Notes under the pieces: generated by a model
Told to the model about the DNA's origin: nothing
What the model saw: the letters and a program-made list of their open reading frames with translations, nothing else
The model's database searches: none
Assembly (NCBI GenBank): GCA_937896885.1
Contig: CALBNX010000040.1
Coordinates: 62,001-126,000 of the forward strand
Direction: 5' to 3'
Length of the DNA: 64,000 nt
Source: an uncultured Clostridia bacterium
GTDB taxonomy: Bacteria > Bacillota > Clostridia > Oscillospirales > Acutalibacteraceae
Shown: positions 43,761-51,977 of the stretch, piece by piece
How positions within the stretch are numbered: position 1 is the stretch's first letter
Layout of the letters: each line of letters starts with the position of its first letter
Made by a program: the position numbers and the translations under genes

Positions 43761-44104
43761 TTAATAAAATTAATTTAAGAAACGAAGTAAATAGTATAAA
43801 TCAGTTGTTTGAGTATAAAGAGATTTGTAAGCTTAATAATCATATGTTTAACGTTCTTAAAGCGGAAAACCGAACACTTGATTTTCATTCTCACGATTCA
43901 TCAGACGAATTGTTTTATTGTATTGAAGGTCAATTCGACATTGAATTTGAAGATGGAAAAACTCATTTATGTGAAGGTGACTTAATTGTAATTCCAAAAG
44001 GCGTATTACACAGACCAGTTGTAACATCGTTAGTAAAATGTCTTCTTATTGAATTAGATGGTACATTAGATAGTAGTAATACAGGTGGAACTTATAAAAA
44101 ATAG
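43757..44104 (+). CDS. Single-domain cupin protein in the GH28-like trio
   Basis: 115 aa overlapping the acetyltransferase stop by 4 bases (ATGA). Cupin motif 1 is FHSHDSSDELFYCIEG (about residues 39-54, His and Glu ligands) and motif 2 GDLIVIPKGVLHRP (about 75-88). The cytosolic single barrel could be a sugar-binding sensor or isomerase-type protein. It is distinct from the cupin at 32.4 kb. Translational coupling ties it to the acetyltransferase, so a role in the same sugar step is plausible. A perfect terminator overlaps its stop. Confidence 0.8.
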   Translation: MINKINLRNEVNSINQLFEYKEICKLNNHMFNVLKAENRTLDFHSHDSSDELFYCIEGQFDIEFEDGKTHLCEGDLIVIPKGVLHRPVVTSLVKCLLIELDGTLDSSNTGGTYKK

Positions 44105-44128
44105 CCACACAATTGTGTGGCTATTTTT
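44096..44128. terminator. Bidirectional terminator between cupin and trmO
   Basis: A perfect palindrome ATAGCCACACAA / TTGTGTGGCTAT (44101-44124) flanked by AAAAA and TTTT. The cupin stop codon (44102-44104) is inside the stem. Confidence 0.88.
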
Positions 44129-44130
44129 CG

Positions 44131-44811
44131 TTATTCTATTTCAATGATTGTAAGTACCTTGTCATCAACCTTAAATTTAACCTGCATATCGCCAAAACTC
44201 ATACCATAAATTCGTTTGCTGTCATTTTGATATGATGGGCGCGGGTCGTGTCTTAAAGTTTCAAATAAACCATCTACCAAATCAAATGGTATCTTGCTTA
44301 AAATCTCATCACTGCATTTTACATCAAGTAAACCGTTTACATCATCTAATGCAAAACCATTTGATGCATCAGGTCTGCTATCTGTATAGGGTAAATATGG
44401 TTTAATATCAATAATAGGAGTTCCGTCCATTAAGTCTGCTCCTGAAACAAATATTGATTTACCTTCTTTGTAGTTAAACTCGGTTTGAATTAATTTGACA
44501 CATGATATACCAATTCTATTTGGTCTAAATGGTGAGCGAGAGGCAAAAACGCCTACGTGCTTATTTCCGCCAAGCTTGGGTGGTCTTACAGTCGGCTTAA
44601 TTTCCTTTTTATTCACTTCAGAAAAATACCAAATTAACCATAAGTGAGTGAATTTTTCAATTTCTCTAAAGAAATCTGGGTCTTGATAATCTTCTTCAAA
44701 AGTAATTTTTGAAACTACATTTTCAGTAAGTCCACTTTGACGAGGAATACCAAATTTCTCTTTATAATCATTTTGTATGTAACCAATTGGTTCAATAAAT
44801 ATTCTTCCCAT
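44131..44811 (-). CDS. trmO: tRNA (t6A37) N6-methyltransferase
   Basis: 226 aa from the ATG at 44811 (SD AGGTGG). It has the family pattern: IEPIGYIQNDY at the N-terminus, the SAM-binding beta-barrel with FASRSPFRPNRIGISCV (about residues 88-104), LMDGTPIIDIKPYLPYTDS (about 127-145), and a C-terminal domain with DPRPSYQ. TrmO methylates t6A37 of tRNA-Thr (m6t6A) in the only beta-barrel SAM fold. Firmicutes homologues are often listed as YaeB or SAM-dependent methyltransferases. Monocistronic, convergent with the sugar trio. Confidence 0.9.
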   Translation of the reverse strand: MGRIFIEPIGYIQNDYKEKFGIPRQSGLTENVVSKITFEEDYQDPDFFREIEKFTHLWLIWYFSEVNKKEIKPTVRPPKLGGNKHVGVFASRSPFRPNRIGISCVKLIQTEFNYKEGKSIFVSGADLMDGTPIIDIKPYLPYTDSRPDASNGFALDDVNGLLDVKCSDEILSKIPFDLVDGLFETLRHDPRPSYQNDSKRIYGMSFGDMQVKFKVDDKVLTIIEIE

Positions 44812-44826
44812 ATTTTTCCACCTCAA

Positions 44827-44844
44827 AGACATTATAACATGTCT
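44827..44844. promoter_or_regulatory. Inverted repeat in the trmO/rubrerythrin divergent region
   Basis: AGACAT-TATAAC-ATGTCT is a perfect 6-6-6 inverted repeat. On the - strand it contains TATAAT (44836-44831), a likely -10 of trmO, so a protein bound here could regulate trmO. No matching -35 was convincing. Confidence 0.4.
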
Positions 44845-44865
44845 AAAAAAATTTTTCTACTATTG

Positions 44866-44893
44866 TTGTAATTTTTGAAAAATATGGTAGAAT
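44866..44893 (+). promoter_or_regulatory. Promoter of the classical rubrerythrin
   Basis: TTGTAA (44866-44871), 16-base spacer, TAGAAT (44888-44893). No Per-box like that at 25.04 kb is seen. Confidence 0.55.
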
Positions 44894-44923
44894 AATAATA
44901 TAAATAATTAAGGAGTGATTTTT

Positions 44924-45463
44924 GTGGAACTTAAAGGTTCAAGAACAGAAGCTAATCTCATGACTGCATTTGCAGGTGAGTCACAGGCAAGAAACAAATA
45001 CACATATTACGCATCTAAAGCTAAAAAAGATGGGTATGTTCAAATTGCGCAAATTTTTGAAGAAACAGCAAACAATGAAAAAGAGCATGCAAAAATCTGG
45101 TTTAAACTTCTTCACGATGGTGGTGTACCAACTACTGTTGAAAATCTCAAAGATGCTGCTGCAGGTGAAAACTACGAGTGGACAGAAATGTATGCAGAGT
45201 TTGCTGAAGTAGCAAAAGAAGAAGGTTTCGACCATATTGCAGCACTTTTCGAAATGGTAGCAAAAATTGAAAAGGACCACGAAGAAAGATATAAGAAGCT
45301 CCTCGCTAACATCGAGGGCGGGCTTGTTTTCTCTCGTGACGGTGATATGATGTGGATTTGCTCTAACTGTGGTCATGTTCATATCGGTAAATCTGCACCA
45401 GAAATTTGCCCTGTTTGTGCTCATCCAAAGGCATATTTTATGATGAAAGCAGAAAACTATTAA
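44924..45463 (+). CDS. rbr: Classical rubrerythrin
   Basis: 179 aa from GTG 44924, 7 bases after GGAG (44913-44916); an earlier in-frame GTG overlaps the SD. The diiron four-helix domain comes first (Glu19 region [19 protein letters not shown], and [10 protein letters not shown]) and the rubredoxin FeS4 site last (CSNC and CPVC, about residues 146-163). It reduces hydrogen peroxide in anaerobes. This is the opposite domain order to the protein at 24.1 kb, so the organism has both types. Monocistronic with its own promoter and terminator. Confidence 0.94.
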   Translation: MELKGSRTEANLMTAFAGESQARNKYTYYASKAKKDGYVQIAQIFEETANNEKEHAKIWFKLLHDGGVPTTVENLKDAAAGENYEWTEMYAEFAEVAKEEGFDHIAALFEMVAKIEKDHEERYKKLLANIEGGLVFSRDGDMMWICSNCGHVHIGKSAPEICPVCAHPKAYFMMKAENY

Positions 45464-45470
45464 ATCACAC

Positions 45471-45505
45471 AAAAAGTGGAGTAGAAATACTCCGCTTTTT
45501 TTACA
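45471..45505 (+). terminator. Intrinsic terminator after rubrerythrin
   Basis: AAAAAGTGGAGTA (45471-45483), loop GAAA, TACTCCGCTTTTT (45488-45500), with one G-T pair and a T-run. Confidence 0.85.
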
Positions 45506-45525
45506 TATATTGTGCTTGGATTTTA

Positions 45526-45555
45526 TTGACATACTATATATAAATATGTTATTAT
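45526..45555 (+). promoter_or_regulatory. Promoter of the pyrimidine operon
   Basis: TTGACA (45526-45531), 18-base spacer, TATTAT (45550-45555). The leader before pyrC is only about 30 nt, too short for a PyrR attenuator, and no terminator-like hairpin is seen in it. Confidence 0.7.
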
Positions 45556-45592
45556 TTTAGAGAACGGAAATTCGGTTTTTATAGGTGATAGA

Positions 45593-46858
45593 ATGAAACA
45601 GTTAATTAAAAATGCAACAGTTTTTTATGATTCACAATTTGCAAGAAAAGATATTTTAATTAACGACGGAATAATTGCCGAAATTTCTGACTCATTAGCA
45701 CCAGATTGTGCTGATGTTGTATATAATTTTGAAAATTGCTATGTTTTTCCCGGCTTTACAGATGTGCATGTGCATCTGCGTGAGCCGGGTTTTTCTTATA
45801 AAGAAACAATTAAGTCTGGTACTCTTGCATCTGCTCGTGGTGGTTACACTTCAGTTTGCTCAATGCCGAACCTTAACCCTGTACCAGACTCTGTTAAACA
45901 TTTACAAGAACAAATAGATATCATTAATAAAGATGCCGTAATCAATGTTCACCCCTATGCATCAATTACTGTTGGTCAAATGGGTGAAAAGCTCTCTGAT
46001 TTAGTAGAGATGAAAGATATGTGTGTTGCATACTCTGATGACGGTAGGGGAGTTCAAAGTGATAAAATGATGCTTAATGCTATGAAAATAGCAAAAGAAC
46101 ATAATAAAATGATTGTTGCTCATTGCGAAGTAAATGATTTGCTTGATGGTGGATATATACACAAAGGTAAATATGCAAAGGAACACGGACATCGTGGTAT
46201 TTGTTCTGAAAGTGAATGGAAACAGATTGAAAGAGATATTGAACTTGCAAAACAAACAGGTTGTGCGTATCATGTGTGCCATATTTCAACAAAAGAAAGT
46301 GTTGATTTAATCAGACAAGCTAAAAAAGACGGTGTAAACATCACTTGTGAAACTGGACCTCATTATCTTGTTCTTTCTGATAAAGACTTGCAGGAACACG
46401 GCAGATTTAAAATGAATCCACCACTTCGTGATGAAAGCGACAAGGAAGCACTTATTAAAGGTGTTCTTGACGGCACAATCGATATGATTGCAACCGACCA
46501 CGCACCACATAGTGCTGAAGAAAAATCTAAAGGCCTTGAAAAGAGCAATATGGGTGTTGTCGGAATTGAAACAGCATTTCCTATAATGTACACTTATTTT
46601 GTGAAAAATGGTGTCATTTCATTTGAAAAGTTAATTGAATTACTTTCAGTAAATGCAAATAAAAGATTTAATATTGGAAGCTGTATTGAAATAGGTGAAA
46701 AAGCAGATTTAACAATTTTTGATTTAAATGATAAATATGTCATTAATCCTGCTGATTTCCTTTCGATGGGTAAAAGTACTCCATTTGAAGGTATGGAAGT
46801 TTATGGTAAATGTAAAATGACAATTTGTAATGGTAAAGTTGTTTGGGAGGCTCAATAA
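45593..46858 (+). CDS. pyrC: Dihydroorotase
   Basis: 421 aa, type I amidohydrolase. Metal motif DVHVHLREPG (about residues 58-67), downstream His ligands (MIVAHCE, CHIST) and DHAPH with the catalytic Asp (about 302-306) are intact. It closes carbamoyl-aspartate to dihydroorotate. Here it leads the pyr operon, whereas in Bacillus pyrB and pyrC follow pyrR/pyrP. SD AGGTGAT. Its stop overlaps the start of pyrK (TAATG). Confidence 0.95.
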   Translation: MKQLIKNATVFYDSQFARKDILINDGIIAEISDSLAPDCADVVYNFENCYVFPGFTDVHVHLREPGFSYKETIKSGTLASARGGYTSVCSMPNLNPVPDSVKHLQEQIDIINKDAVINVHPYASITVGQMGEKLSDLVEMKDMCVAYSDDGRGVQSDKMMLNAMKIAKEHNKMIVAHCEVNDLLDGGYIHKGKYAKEHGHRGICSESEWKQIERDIELAKQTGCAYHVCHISTKESVDLIRQAKKDGVNITCETGPHYLVLSDKDLQEHGRFKMNPPLRDESDKEALIKGVLDGTIDMIATDHAPHSAEEKSKGLEKSNMGVVGIETAFPIMYTYFVKNGVISFEKLIELLSVNANKRFNIGSCIEIGEKADLTIFDLNDKYVINPADFLSMGKSTPFEGMEVYGKCKMTICNGKVVWEAQ

Positions 46859-47589
46859 TGTACCAAGGTATTTATGAAATTATAAGTAATAAACAACTGA
46901 CTGAAAGTATCTTTGAAATGATACTTAAAGGCAATACATCATCAATTACCGCACCCGGTCAGTTTATTAACATTAAACTTGATGGCTTTTATCTTCGCAG
47001 ACCAATTTCAATCTGTGATTATGATGATAGTACAATCACAATTATTTATAAGGTTGTTGGTGACGGTACAGAAGTAATGAGTAAAATGAACTCGGGTGAA
47101 AAACTTGATGTTCTCTGTGGACTTGGAAATGGTTTTGATACTTCAAAATCAATGGACAAGCCAGTGCTTATCGGTGGTGGCGTTGGTGTGCCACCAATGT
47201 ATAATCTTTGCAAAAAACTTATTGCCGAAAATAAACAAGTTACTGTGATTCTTGGCTTCAATAAAAATGATGAAATATTCTATGAAGACGAGTTTAAAAA
47301 ACTTGGTGCTAATGTTAAAGTTACAACTGTTGATGGTTCTTATGGAATCAAAGGCTTTGTAACAGATGCACTTAAAGAAACAGAGTACACATATTTTTAT
47401 ACTTGTGGGCCTATGCCAATGTTTAAGGCTATTGAATCAACTGTAACAACAAGTGGCCAATATAGTTTTGAAGAAAGAATGGGTTGCGGTTTTGGTGCTT
47501 GTATGGGTTGTTCATGCAAAACAAAATACGGTAACAAGAGAATTTGTAAAGACGGCCCTGTGCTTGAAAGAGAGGAAATTATATGGTAA
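46858..47589 (+). CDS. pyrK: Dihydroorotate dehydrogenase electron-transfer subunit
   Basis: 243 aa from ATG 46858 (SD GGGAGG inside pyrC). A ferredoxin-reductase-like FAD domain (FYLRRPISICDY, about residues 40-51), an NAD-binding half (VLIGGGVGVPPMYNL) and the 2Fe-2S site near the C-terminus (MGCGFGACMGCSCK...RICKDGP) match PyrK. It passes electrons from dihydroorotate to NAD+ with PyrD type 1B. It overlaps pyrD by 7 bases, which fits obligate subunits made together. Confidence 0.95.
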   Translation: MYQGIYEIISNKQLTESIFEMILKGNTSSITAPGQFINIKLDGFYLRRPISICDYDDSTITIIYKVVGDGTEVMSKMNSGEKLDVLCGLGNGFDTSKSMDKPVLIGGGVGVPPMYNLCKKLIAENKQVTVILGFNKNDEIFYEDEFKKLGANVKVTTVDGSYGIKGFVTDALKETEYTYFYTCGPMPMFKAIESTVTTSGQYSFEERMGCGFGACMGCSCKTKYGNKRICKDGPVLEREEIIW

Positions 47590-48494
47590 ACACAAAAATA
47601 AATCTTCTCGGTATTGAAATAGATAATCCAATTATTCCTGCAAGTGGTACTTATGGATTTGGTTATGAATTTGCAGAACTATATGATATAAATATTCTTG
47701 GTACTTTCTCTTTTAAAGGTACAACAAAAGATGCTCGTTTCGGCAATCCAACACCAAGAATTGCTGAATGTAATGCAGGTATGATTAACTCTGTAGGTCT
47801 TCAAAATCCTGGTGTTGATAAAGTTATCAATGAAGAGTTACCTAAGCTTGCAAAAGTGTTCAATAAACCTGTAATGGCAAATGTAAGTGGTTTTTCTGTT
47901 GAAGAATATGCTTATACTTGTGAAAAAATCAATGAATGCCCACAAGTCGGTTGGATTGAAGTTAACGTATCTTGCCCTAATGTTCACAATGGTGGTATGA
48001 GTTTTGGCACAGAACCTCAAGCAGTTGAAAAGGTTGTTAAGGCTGTAAAGGCTGTTACAACAAAACCTATTATTATTAAACTTTCACCAAATGTTACTGA
48101 TATTGTTTCAATTGCAAAAGCTGCTGAATCTGCAGGTGCTGATGGTATCAGTCTTATTAACACGTTACTTGGTATGAGAATTGACATTAAGCGTCGTCAA
48201 CCTGTAATTGCTAACAAAATGGGTGGTTTTTCTGGCTCTGCAATTTTCCCTGTTGCTGTTAGAATGGTTTATCAGGTTTATGATGCAGTTAAAATCCCGA
48301 TTATAGGTATGGGCGGTGTTTCAACTGCAAAGGATGTCATTGAAATGATGATGGCAGGTGCAACTGCTGTGCAAGTGGGTGCTGCAAATCTTGTTGACCC
48401 GTTTGCCTGTAAAACAATTATTGAAGAATTACCAAATGAATTAGCAAAATTAAATGTAAAAGATATAAATGAAATTATAGGAGGAGCACACTAA
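47583..48494 (+). CDS. pyrD: Dihydroorotate dehydrogenase, catalytic subunit (class 1B)
   Basis: 303 aa TIM barrel with [12 protein letters not shown], the active-site Cys in [18 protein letters not shown] and the phosphate-binding GMGGV and [12 protein letters not shown] motifs are present. It oxidises dihydroorotate to orotate; the Cys base (rather than Ser) and the adjacent pyrK indicate the NAD-linked 1B class. Its stop overlaps pyrF (TAATG). Confidence 0.95.
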   Translation: MVNTKINLLGIEIDNPIIPASGTYGFGYEFAELYDINILGTFSFKGTTKDARFGNPTPRIAECNAGMINSVGLQNPGVDKVINEELPKLAKVFNKPVMANVSGFSVEEYAYTCEKINECPQVGWIEVNVSCPNVHNGGMSFGTEPQAVEKVVKAVKAVTTKPIIIKLSPNVTDIVSIAKAAESAGADGISLINTLLGMRIDIKRRQPVIANKMGGFSGSAIFPVAVRMVYQVYDAVKIPIIGMGGVSTAKDVIEMMMAGATAVQVGAANLVDPFACKTIIEELPNELAKLNVKDINEIIGGAH

Positions 48495-49192
48495 TGGGTA
48501 AAGACGTAATTATTGCTTGTGATTTTTCAAGCAAAGCAGATGTTATGGCTTTTCTTGACAAATTCACAGATGTAAAGCCATTTGTAAAAATTGGTATGGA
48601 GCTTTATTATGCTGAAGGTCCATCAATCGTAAAAGAAATTAAGGCAAGGGGACATAAGATTTTCCTTGACCTTAAACTTCACGATATTCCTAACACAGTT
48701 AAAAAATCAATGGCTATTCTTTCTAACCTTGATGTTGATATGACTAATCTTCACGCAGGTGGCGCAATTCCTATGATGGAGGGCGCACTTGAAGGATTAA
48801 CTCGTGCTGATGGTACAAGACCGATTCTTATTGCTGTAACACAACTTACATCAACAAGTCAAGAAGTTATGGAAAGAGATTTACTTATTAAAGAACCAAT
48901 CGACGAAGTTGTAATGCACTATGCTCATAATGCAAAAATAGCTGGTCTTGACGGTGTCGTTTGCTCACCACTTGAAGCAGATAAAGTTCATAACAGATGC
49001 GGTAAGGATTTTGTTACTGTTACACCTGGAATTCGTTTTGCTGATGGTGACATCGGTGACCAGGTCCGTGTTATGACACCTGAAAAAGCAAAAGAAGCAG
49101 GTTCTGACTATATTGTTGTTGGCAGACCTATTACTGCAGCGGCTGACCCGGTTGCAGCATATAAGAGATGCGTAGCAGAATTTGTAGGATAA
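48494..49192 (+). CDS. pyrF: Orotidine-5'-phosphate decarboxylase
   Basis: 232 aa. The catalytic signature [13 protein letters not shown] (about residues 56-68; Asp-Lys-Asp tetrad) is intact, with [10 protein letters not shown] and VVGRPIT at the phosphate-binding end. It decarboxylates OMP to UMP. It begins at the pyrD stop and ends 12 bases before pyrE; the last two steps of UMP synthesis are therefore adjacent. Confidence 0.95.
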   Translation: MGKDVIIACDFSSKADVMAFLDKFTDVKPFVKIGMELYYAEGPSIVKEIKARGHKIFLDLKLHDIPNTVKKSMAILSNLDVDMTNLHAGGAIPMMEGALEGLTRADGTRPILIAVTQLTSTSQEVMERDLLIKEPIDEVVMHYAHNAKIAGLDGVVCSPLEADKVHNRCGKDFVTVTPGIRFADGDIGDQVRVMTPEKAKEAGSDYIVVGRPITAAADPVAAYKRCVAEFVG

Positions 49193-49204
49193 GGAGATAA
49201 TGAA

Positions 49205-49858
49205 ATGGAAGCTTATAAAAGAGAGTTTATACAATTTTTAGAGGGTGCAGGCGTTCTTAAATTTGGCGATTTTACTGCAAAGTCAGGTCGTAAAATCCCG
49301 TATTTTGTTAACGCAGGTATGATTAAGACAGGCGACCAGATTACAAAAATGGGTGAATTTTATGCAAAGGCTTACTTTGATAAGCTCGGAAAAAAGAACG
49401 CTGTACTTTATGGTCCTGCATATAAGGGAATTTCCCTTTCTATTTCAGCTGCGGTTGCTCTTTCAAAGAATGGTCTTAATGTTCCATTTTTCTTTAACCG
49501 TAAAGAAGTAAAAGACCACGGAGAAGGTGGTACATTCGTTGGATATATTCCAGAAGCTGGCGAAGAAATTGTTATTATTGAAGACGTTATCACCGCTGGT
49601 ACTGCTATCCGTGAATCAATGGATATTCTAAAATCTCTTGAAGGCACAAAAGTTATTGCTACTTTCATAATGGTTGACCGTAAAGAAAAAGGTCAAACTG
49701 ATAAAGGTGCTATGCAAGAAATTGAAGAACAGTTTGGCTTCCCTGTATATTCAGTAGTTGATGTTTATGACATTATTGAATATCTTGAAGAAGACGAAGC
49801 TAATCGTGAAAATGTTGATAGAATTAAAAAGTACCTTGAAGTAAATGGTGCTAAATAA
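49205..49858 (+). CDS. pyrE: Orotate phosphoribosyltransferase
   Basis: 217 aa with the type I PRTase PRPP loop [17 protein letters not shown] (about residues 119-135) and the substrate part [16 protein letters not shown] near the N-terminus. It joins orotate and PRPP to form OMP. SD AAGGAGA. The C-terminal stretch of about 20 residues beyond the core ([17 protein letters not shown]) is normal for the longer clostridial form. Confidence 0.94.
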   Translation: MEAYKREFIQFLEGAGVLKFGDFTAKSGRKIPYFVNAGMIKTGDQITKMGEFYAKAYFDKLGKKNAVLYGPAYKGISLSISAAVALSKNGLNVPFFFNRKEVKDHGEGGTFVGYIPEAGEEIVIIEDVITAGTAIRESMDILKSLEGTKVIATFIMVDRKEKGQTDKGAMQEIEEQFGFPVYSVVDVYDIIEYLEEDEANRENVDRIKKYLEVNGAK

Positions 49859-49872
49859 TAAGGAAGATAATT

Positions 49873-50787
49873 ATGAGAAGTCTTATTGATATTCAAGAGC
49901 TTACAGTTGATGAGATTAACGAGCTTATTACTGTAGCAAATGATATTATTGATAATCCAGCAAAATATAGTGAAAAGTGTAAAGGCAAAATACTTTCTAC
50001 ACTTTTCTTTGAACCATCAACAAGAACAAGACTCAGTTTTGAATCTGCTATGTATAATCTTGGTGGTAATGTACTCGGTTTCTCTGAAGCTCAAAGCTCA
50101 TCATCTGCAAAAGGTGAGAGTGTTGCTGACACAATCCGTACTGTTGGTTATTATGCCGATATTATTGCAATGCGCCATCCGAAAGAAGGTGCACCAATGG
50201 TTGCGTCTATGAATACTGATATTCCAGTAATCAATGCTGGTGACGGTGGCCACAATCACCCAACACAAACACTTACTGACTTGCTAACAATTCAGCGTGA
50301 GAAAGGCAGATTTGATAACCTTACAATAGGGTTCTGTGGTGACCTAAAGTTTGGTAGAACTGTTCATTCTCTTATTGGTGCAATGTCAAGATATAAGAAT
50401 GTTAAATTTGTACTTATTTCACCTGAAGAATTAAAAGTTCCTGAATATATTAAGCAAACCGAATTAGAAGCTAAAAATCTTGAATATGTTGAAACAACTT
50501 CACTTGAAGATGCTATGCCCGACCTTGATATTCTTTATATGACAAGAGTTCAACGCGAAAGATTCTTTAATGAACAAGACTATATCCGTCTTAAAGACAG
50601 TTATATTCTTACACCACAGAAATTAGAAACAGCAAAAGATGATTTGTGCATTATGCACCCACTTCCAAGAGTGAATGAGATTTCTGTAGCAGTTGATAAA
50701 GACCCGCGAGCATGCTATTTTAGACAAGTTAATAATGGTAAATTCATTAGAATGGCTCTTATTATGAAATTGTTGGAGGTAATATAA
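49873..50787 (+). CDS. pyrB: Aspartate carbamoyltransferase catalytic chain
   Basis: 304 aa. The carbamoyl-phosphate motif [13 protein letters not shown] (about residues 45-57), the loop [17 protein letters not shown] and the aspartate-domain HPLPRVNEI are intact. It makes carbamoyl-aspartate. Its stop is followed directly by pyrI, so catalytic and regulatory chains are made together, as in enteric ATCase and unlike Bacillus, which has no regulatory chain. Confidence 0.95.
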   Translation: MRSLIDIQELTVDEINELITVANDIIDNPAKYSEKCKGKILSTLFFEPSTRTRLSFESAMYNLGGNVLGFSEAQSSSSAKGESVADTIRTVGYYADIIAMRHPKEGAPMVASMNTDIPVINAGDGGHNHPTQTLTDLLTIQREKGRFDNLTIGFCGDLKFGRTVHSLIGAMSRYKNVKFVLISPEELKVPEYIKQTELEAKNLEYVETTSLEDAMPDLDILYMTRVQRERFFNEQDYIRLKDSYILTPQKLETAKDDLCIMHPLPRVNEISVAVDKDPRACYFRQVNNGKFIRMALIMKLLEVI

Positions 50788-51204
50788 ATGATTATCGGAC
50801 AAATTAAAGACGGAATCGTTTTAGACCACATTACTGCTGGTTTAGGTATGACTCTTTACAATTTTTTAGGTCTTGATGAGCTTGATTGTCAGGTTGCGCT
50901 CATAAAAAACGCTGAAAGTGTTAAAATGGGACGAAAAGATATAATCAAAATTGATAGAGTAATCGATATTGATATGGATGCATTGGGTTATCTCGACCCT
51001 GGTGTTACCGTTAATATCATCAAAGATGGTAAACTTGCTAAACGACAGAATATTGATATTCCTGAAAGAATTGAAAATGTTATTAAGTGCAAAAATCCAC
51101 GTTGTATAACAACTGTTGAGCAAGAATTACCACATATCTTTACTTTAAGAGATAAAGAAAACAGAGTTTATCGTTGTCTTTATTGTGAAAGTAAAGCAAA
51201 ATAA
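50788..51204 (+). CDS. pyrI: Aspartate carbamoyltransferase regulatory chain
   Basis: 138 aa. An N-terminal allosteric domain (IKDGIVLDHITAGLG, about residues 6-20) and a C-terminal zinc domain with four Cys (CKNPRC about 105-110, CLYC about 130-133). It confers nucleotide control on PyrB. Shorter than the E. coli chain (153 aa), as usual for Clostridia. ATG follows the pyrB stop without a gap. It ends the pyr operon. Confidence 0.93.
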   Translation: MIIGQIKDGIVLDHITAGLGMTLYNFLGLDELDCQVALIKNAESVKMGRKDIIKIDRVIDIDMDALGYLDPGVTVNIIKDGKLAKRQNIDIPERIENVIKCKNPRCITTVEQELPHIFTLRDKENRVYRCLYCESKAK

Positions 51205-51234
51205 AAAAATACACAAAAAATTAGTTGTTTTTTA

Positions 51235-51261
51235 TAGAAATTTCGTCATACGAAATTTCTA
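51235..51261. terminator. 12-bp perfect hairpin after pyrI, weak terminator or processing element
   Basis: TAGAAATTTCGT (51235-51246), loop CAT, ACGAAATTTCTA (51250-51261). It is followed by CTTTAATT rather than a clean T-run, so termination of pyr may be partial. It directly precedes the purE promoter. Confidence 0.5.
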
Positions 51262-51267
51262 CTTTAA

Positions 51268-51297
51268 TTGACATTAAATATCAAAATATATTATAAT
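51268..51297 (+). promoter_or_regulatory. Promoter of the purine operon
   Basis: TTGACA (51268-51273), 18-base spacer, TATAAT (51292-51297): consensus hexamers. Transcription should begin near 51304, about 15 nt before the riboswitch. Confidence 0.8.
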
Positions 51298-51318
51298 GTC
51301 ATTGTTAAAAATTAAACT

Positions 51319-51390
51319 ACCGTGTGACTGACGGATAATGTGGAGCACCACAATGGAGCACGGTTTCAATTATAAGCCGACCGTCTGGGC
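51319..51390 (+). ncRNA. ZTP (pfl) riboswitch aptamer upstream of purE
   Basis: P1 is ACCGTG/CACGGT (51319-51324 / 51359-51364). The joining strand carries TGACTGACGG, P2 is TGTGG/CCACA (51339-51343 / 51348-51352), followed by the conserved GGAGC. The 3' domain is CCGTCTGGGC (51381-51390). GACGG (51330-51334) pairs with CCGTC (51381-51385) to give the family pseudoknot. The pfl motif binds ZTP/ZMP, signals of 10-formyl-THF shortage, and controls purine and folate genes. The placement before purE is typical. Confidence 0.9.
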
Positions 51391-51439
51391 AGTCCTTACA
51401 CTAAATAAATGTATAGGACTGTCCATTTGCGTTTTTTTT
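51387..51439 (+). terminator. Riboswitch expression platform (terminator)
   Basis: GGGCAGTCCTTACA (51387-51400) pairs with TGTATAGGACTGTCC (51410-51424; one G-T and a bulge), and eight T follow at 51432-51439. Its 5' arm uses the GGGC of the aptamer, so ligand-stabilised folding should block the terminator: an ON switch. The 7-nt gap before the T-run may weaken termination. Confidence 0.7.
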
Positions 51440-51449
51440 GGAGGTATTT

Positions 51450-51944
51450 ATGAAAAAAGTTGGTATTGTTATGGGAAGCGATAGTGACCTTCCAATTATA
51501 AAAAAAGCAACCGCCGTATTAGATGATTTAAAAATTCCATACACTGTTAATATTTACTCAGCTCACAGAACACCTGAACAGGCTCGTGATTTTTCAGTAA
51601 ATGCAAGAGAAAATGGTTATGGTGCTTTGATTTGTGCTGCTGGTATGGCTGCACATCTTGCTGGTGCTATTGCAGCAAACACAACACTTCCAGTTATTGG
51701 AATTCCTTGCTCTTCGCAATATCTCGATGGTATGGACGCTCTTCTTTCTACAGTGCAAATGCCTTCGGGTATTCCTGTTGCAACAGTGGCAATCAATGGC
51801 GGTGCTAACGCTGCTTTACTTGCTGCCCAAATTATCGCTGTTGAAGACAAAGAATTAGCTGATAAGCTTAATCAAATGAGAAAAGATGCAGCAGAAGTTG
51901 TTCTAAAAAAAGATGCAGACGTAATGTCAAAATTAAATTCGTAA
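51450..51944 (+). CDS. purE: N5-carboxyaminoimidazole ribonucleotide mutase
   Basis: 164 aa from ATG 51450 (SD GGAGG at 51440-51444, directly after the terminator T-run). [11 protein letters not shown] (about residues 8-18), SAHRTPEQA (about 41-49) and the [12 protein letters not shown] and [20 protein letters not shown] stretches define the class. It interconverts N5-CAIR and CAIR (class I) or carboxylates AIR (class II). purK is not in the operon, so which reaction is used is open; the sequence looks class I. Confidence 0.93.
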   Translation: MKKVGIVMGSDSDLPIIKKATAVLDDLKIPYTVNIYSAHRTPEQARDFSVNARENGYGALICAAGMAAHLAGAIAANTTLPVIGIPCSSQYLDGMDALLSTVQMPSGIPVATVAINGGANAALLAAQIIAVEDKELADKLNQMRKDAAEVVLKKDADVMSKLNS

Positions 51945-51977
51945 AAATTTATATTTATTATAAAGGAGCAAAAAACA

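Noticed and set aside
44981..45532. 183-codon antisense frame over rubrerythrin
   Set aside because: Strongly biased Phe/Cys/Ser composition, no SD, and it covers a gene with intact metal-ligand motifs and promoter.
45556..45592. PyrR-binding or uracil attenuator in the pyr leader
   Set aside because: The leader is too short and has no terminator or consistent stem-loop.
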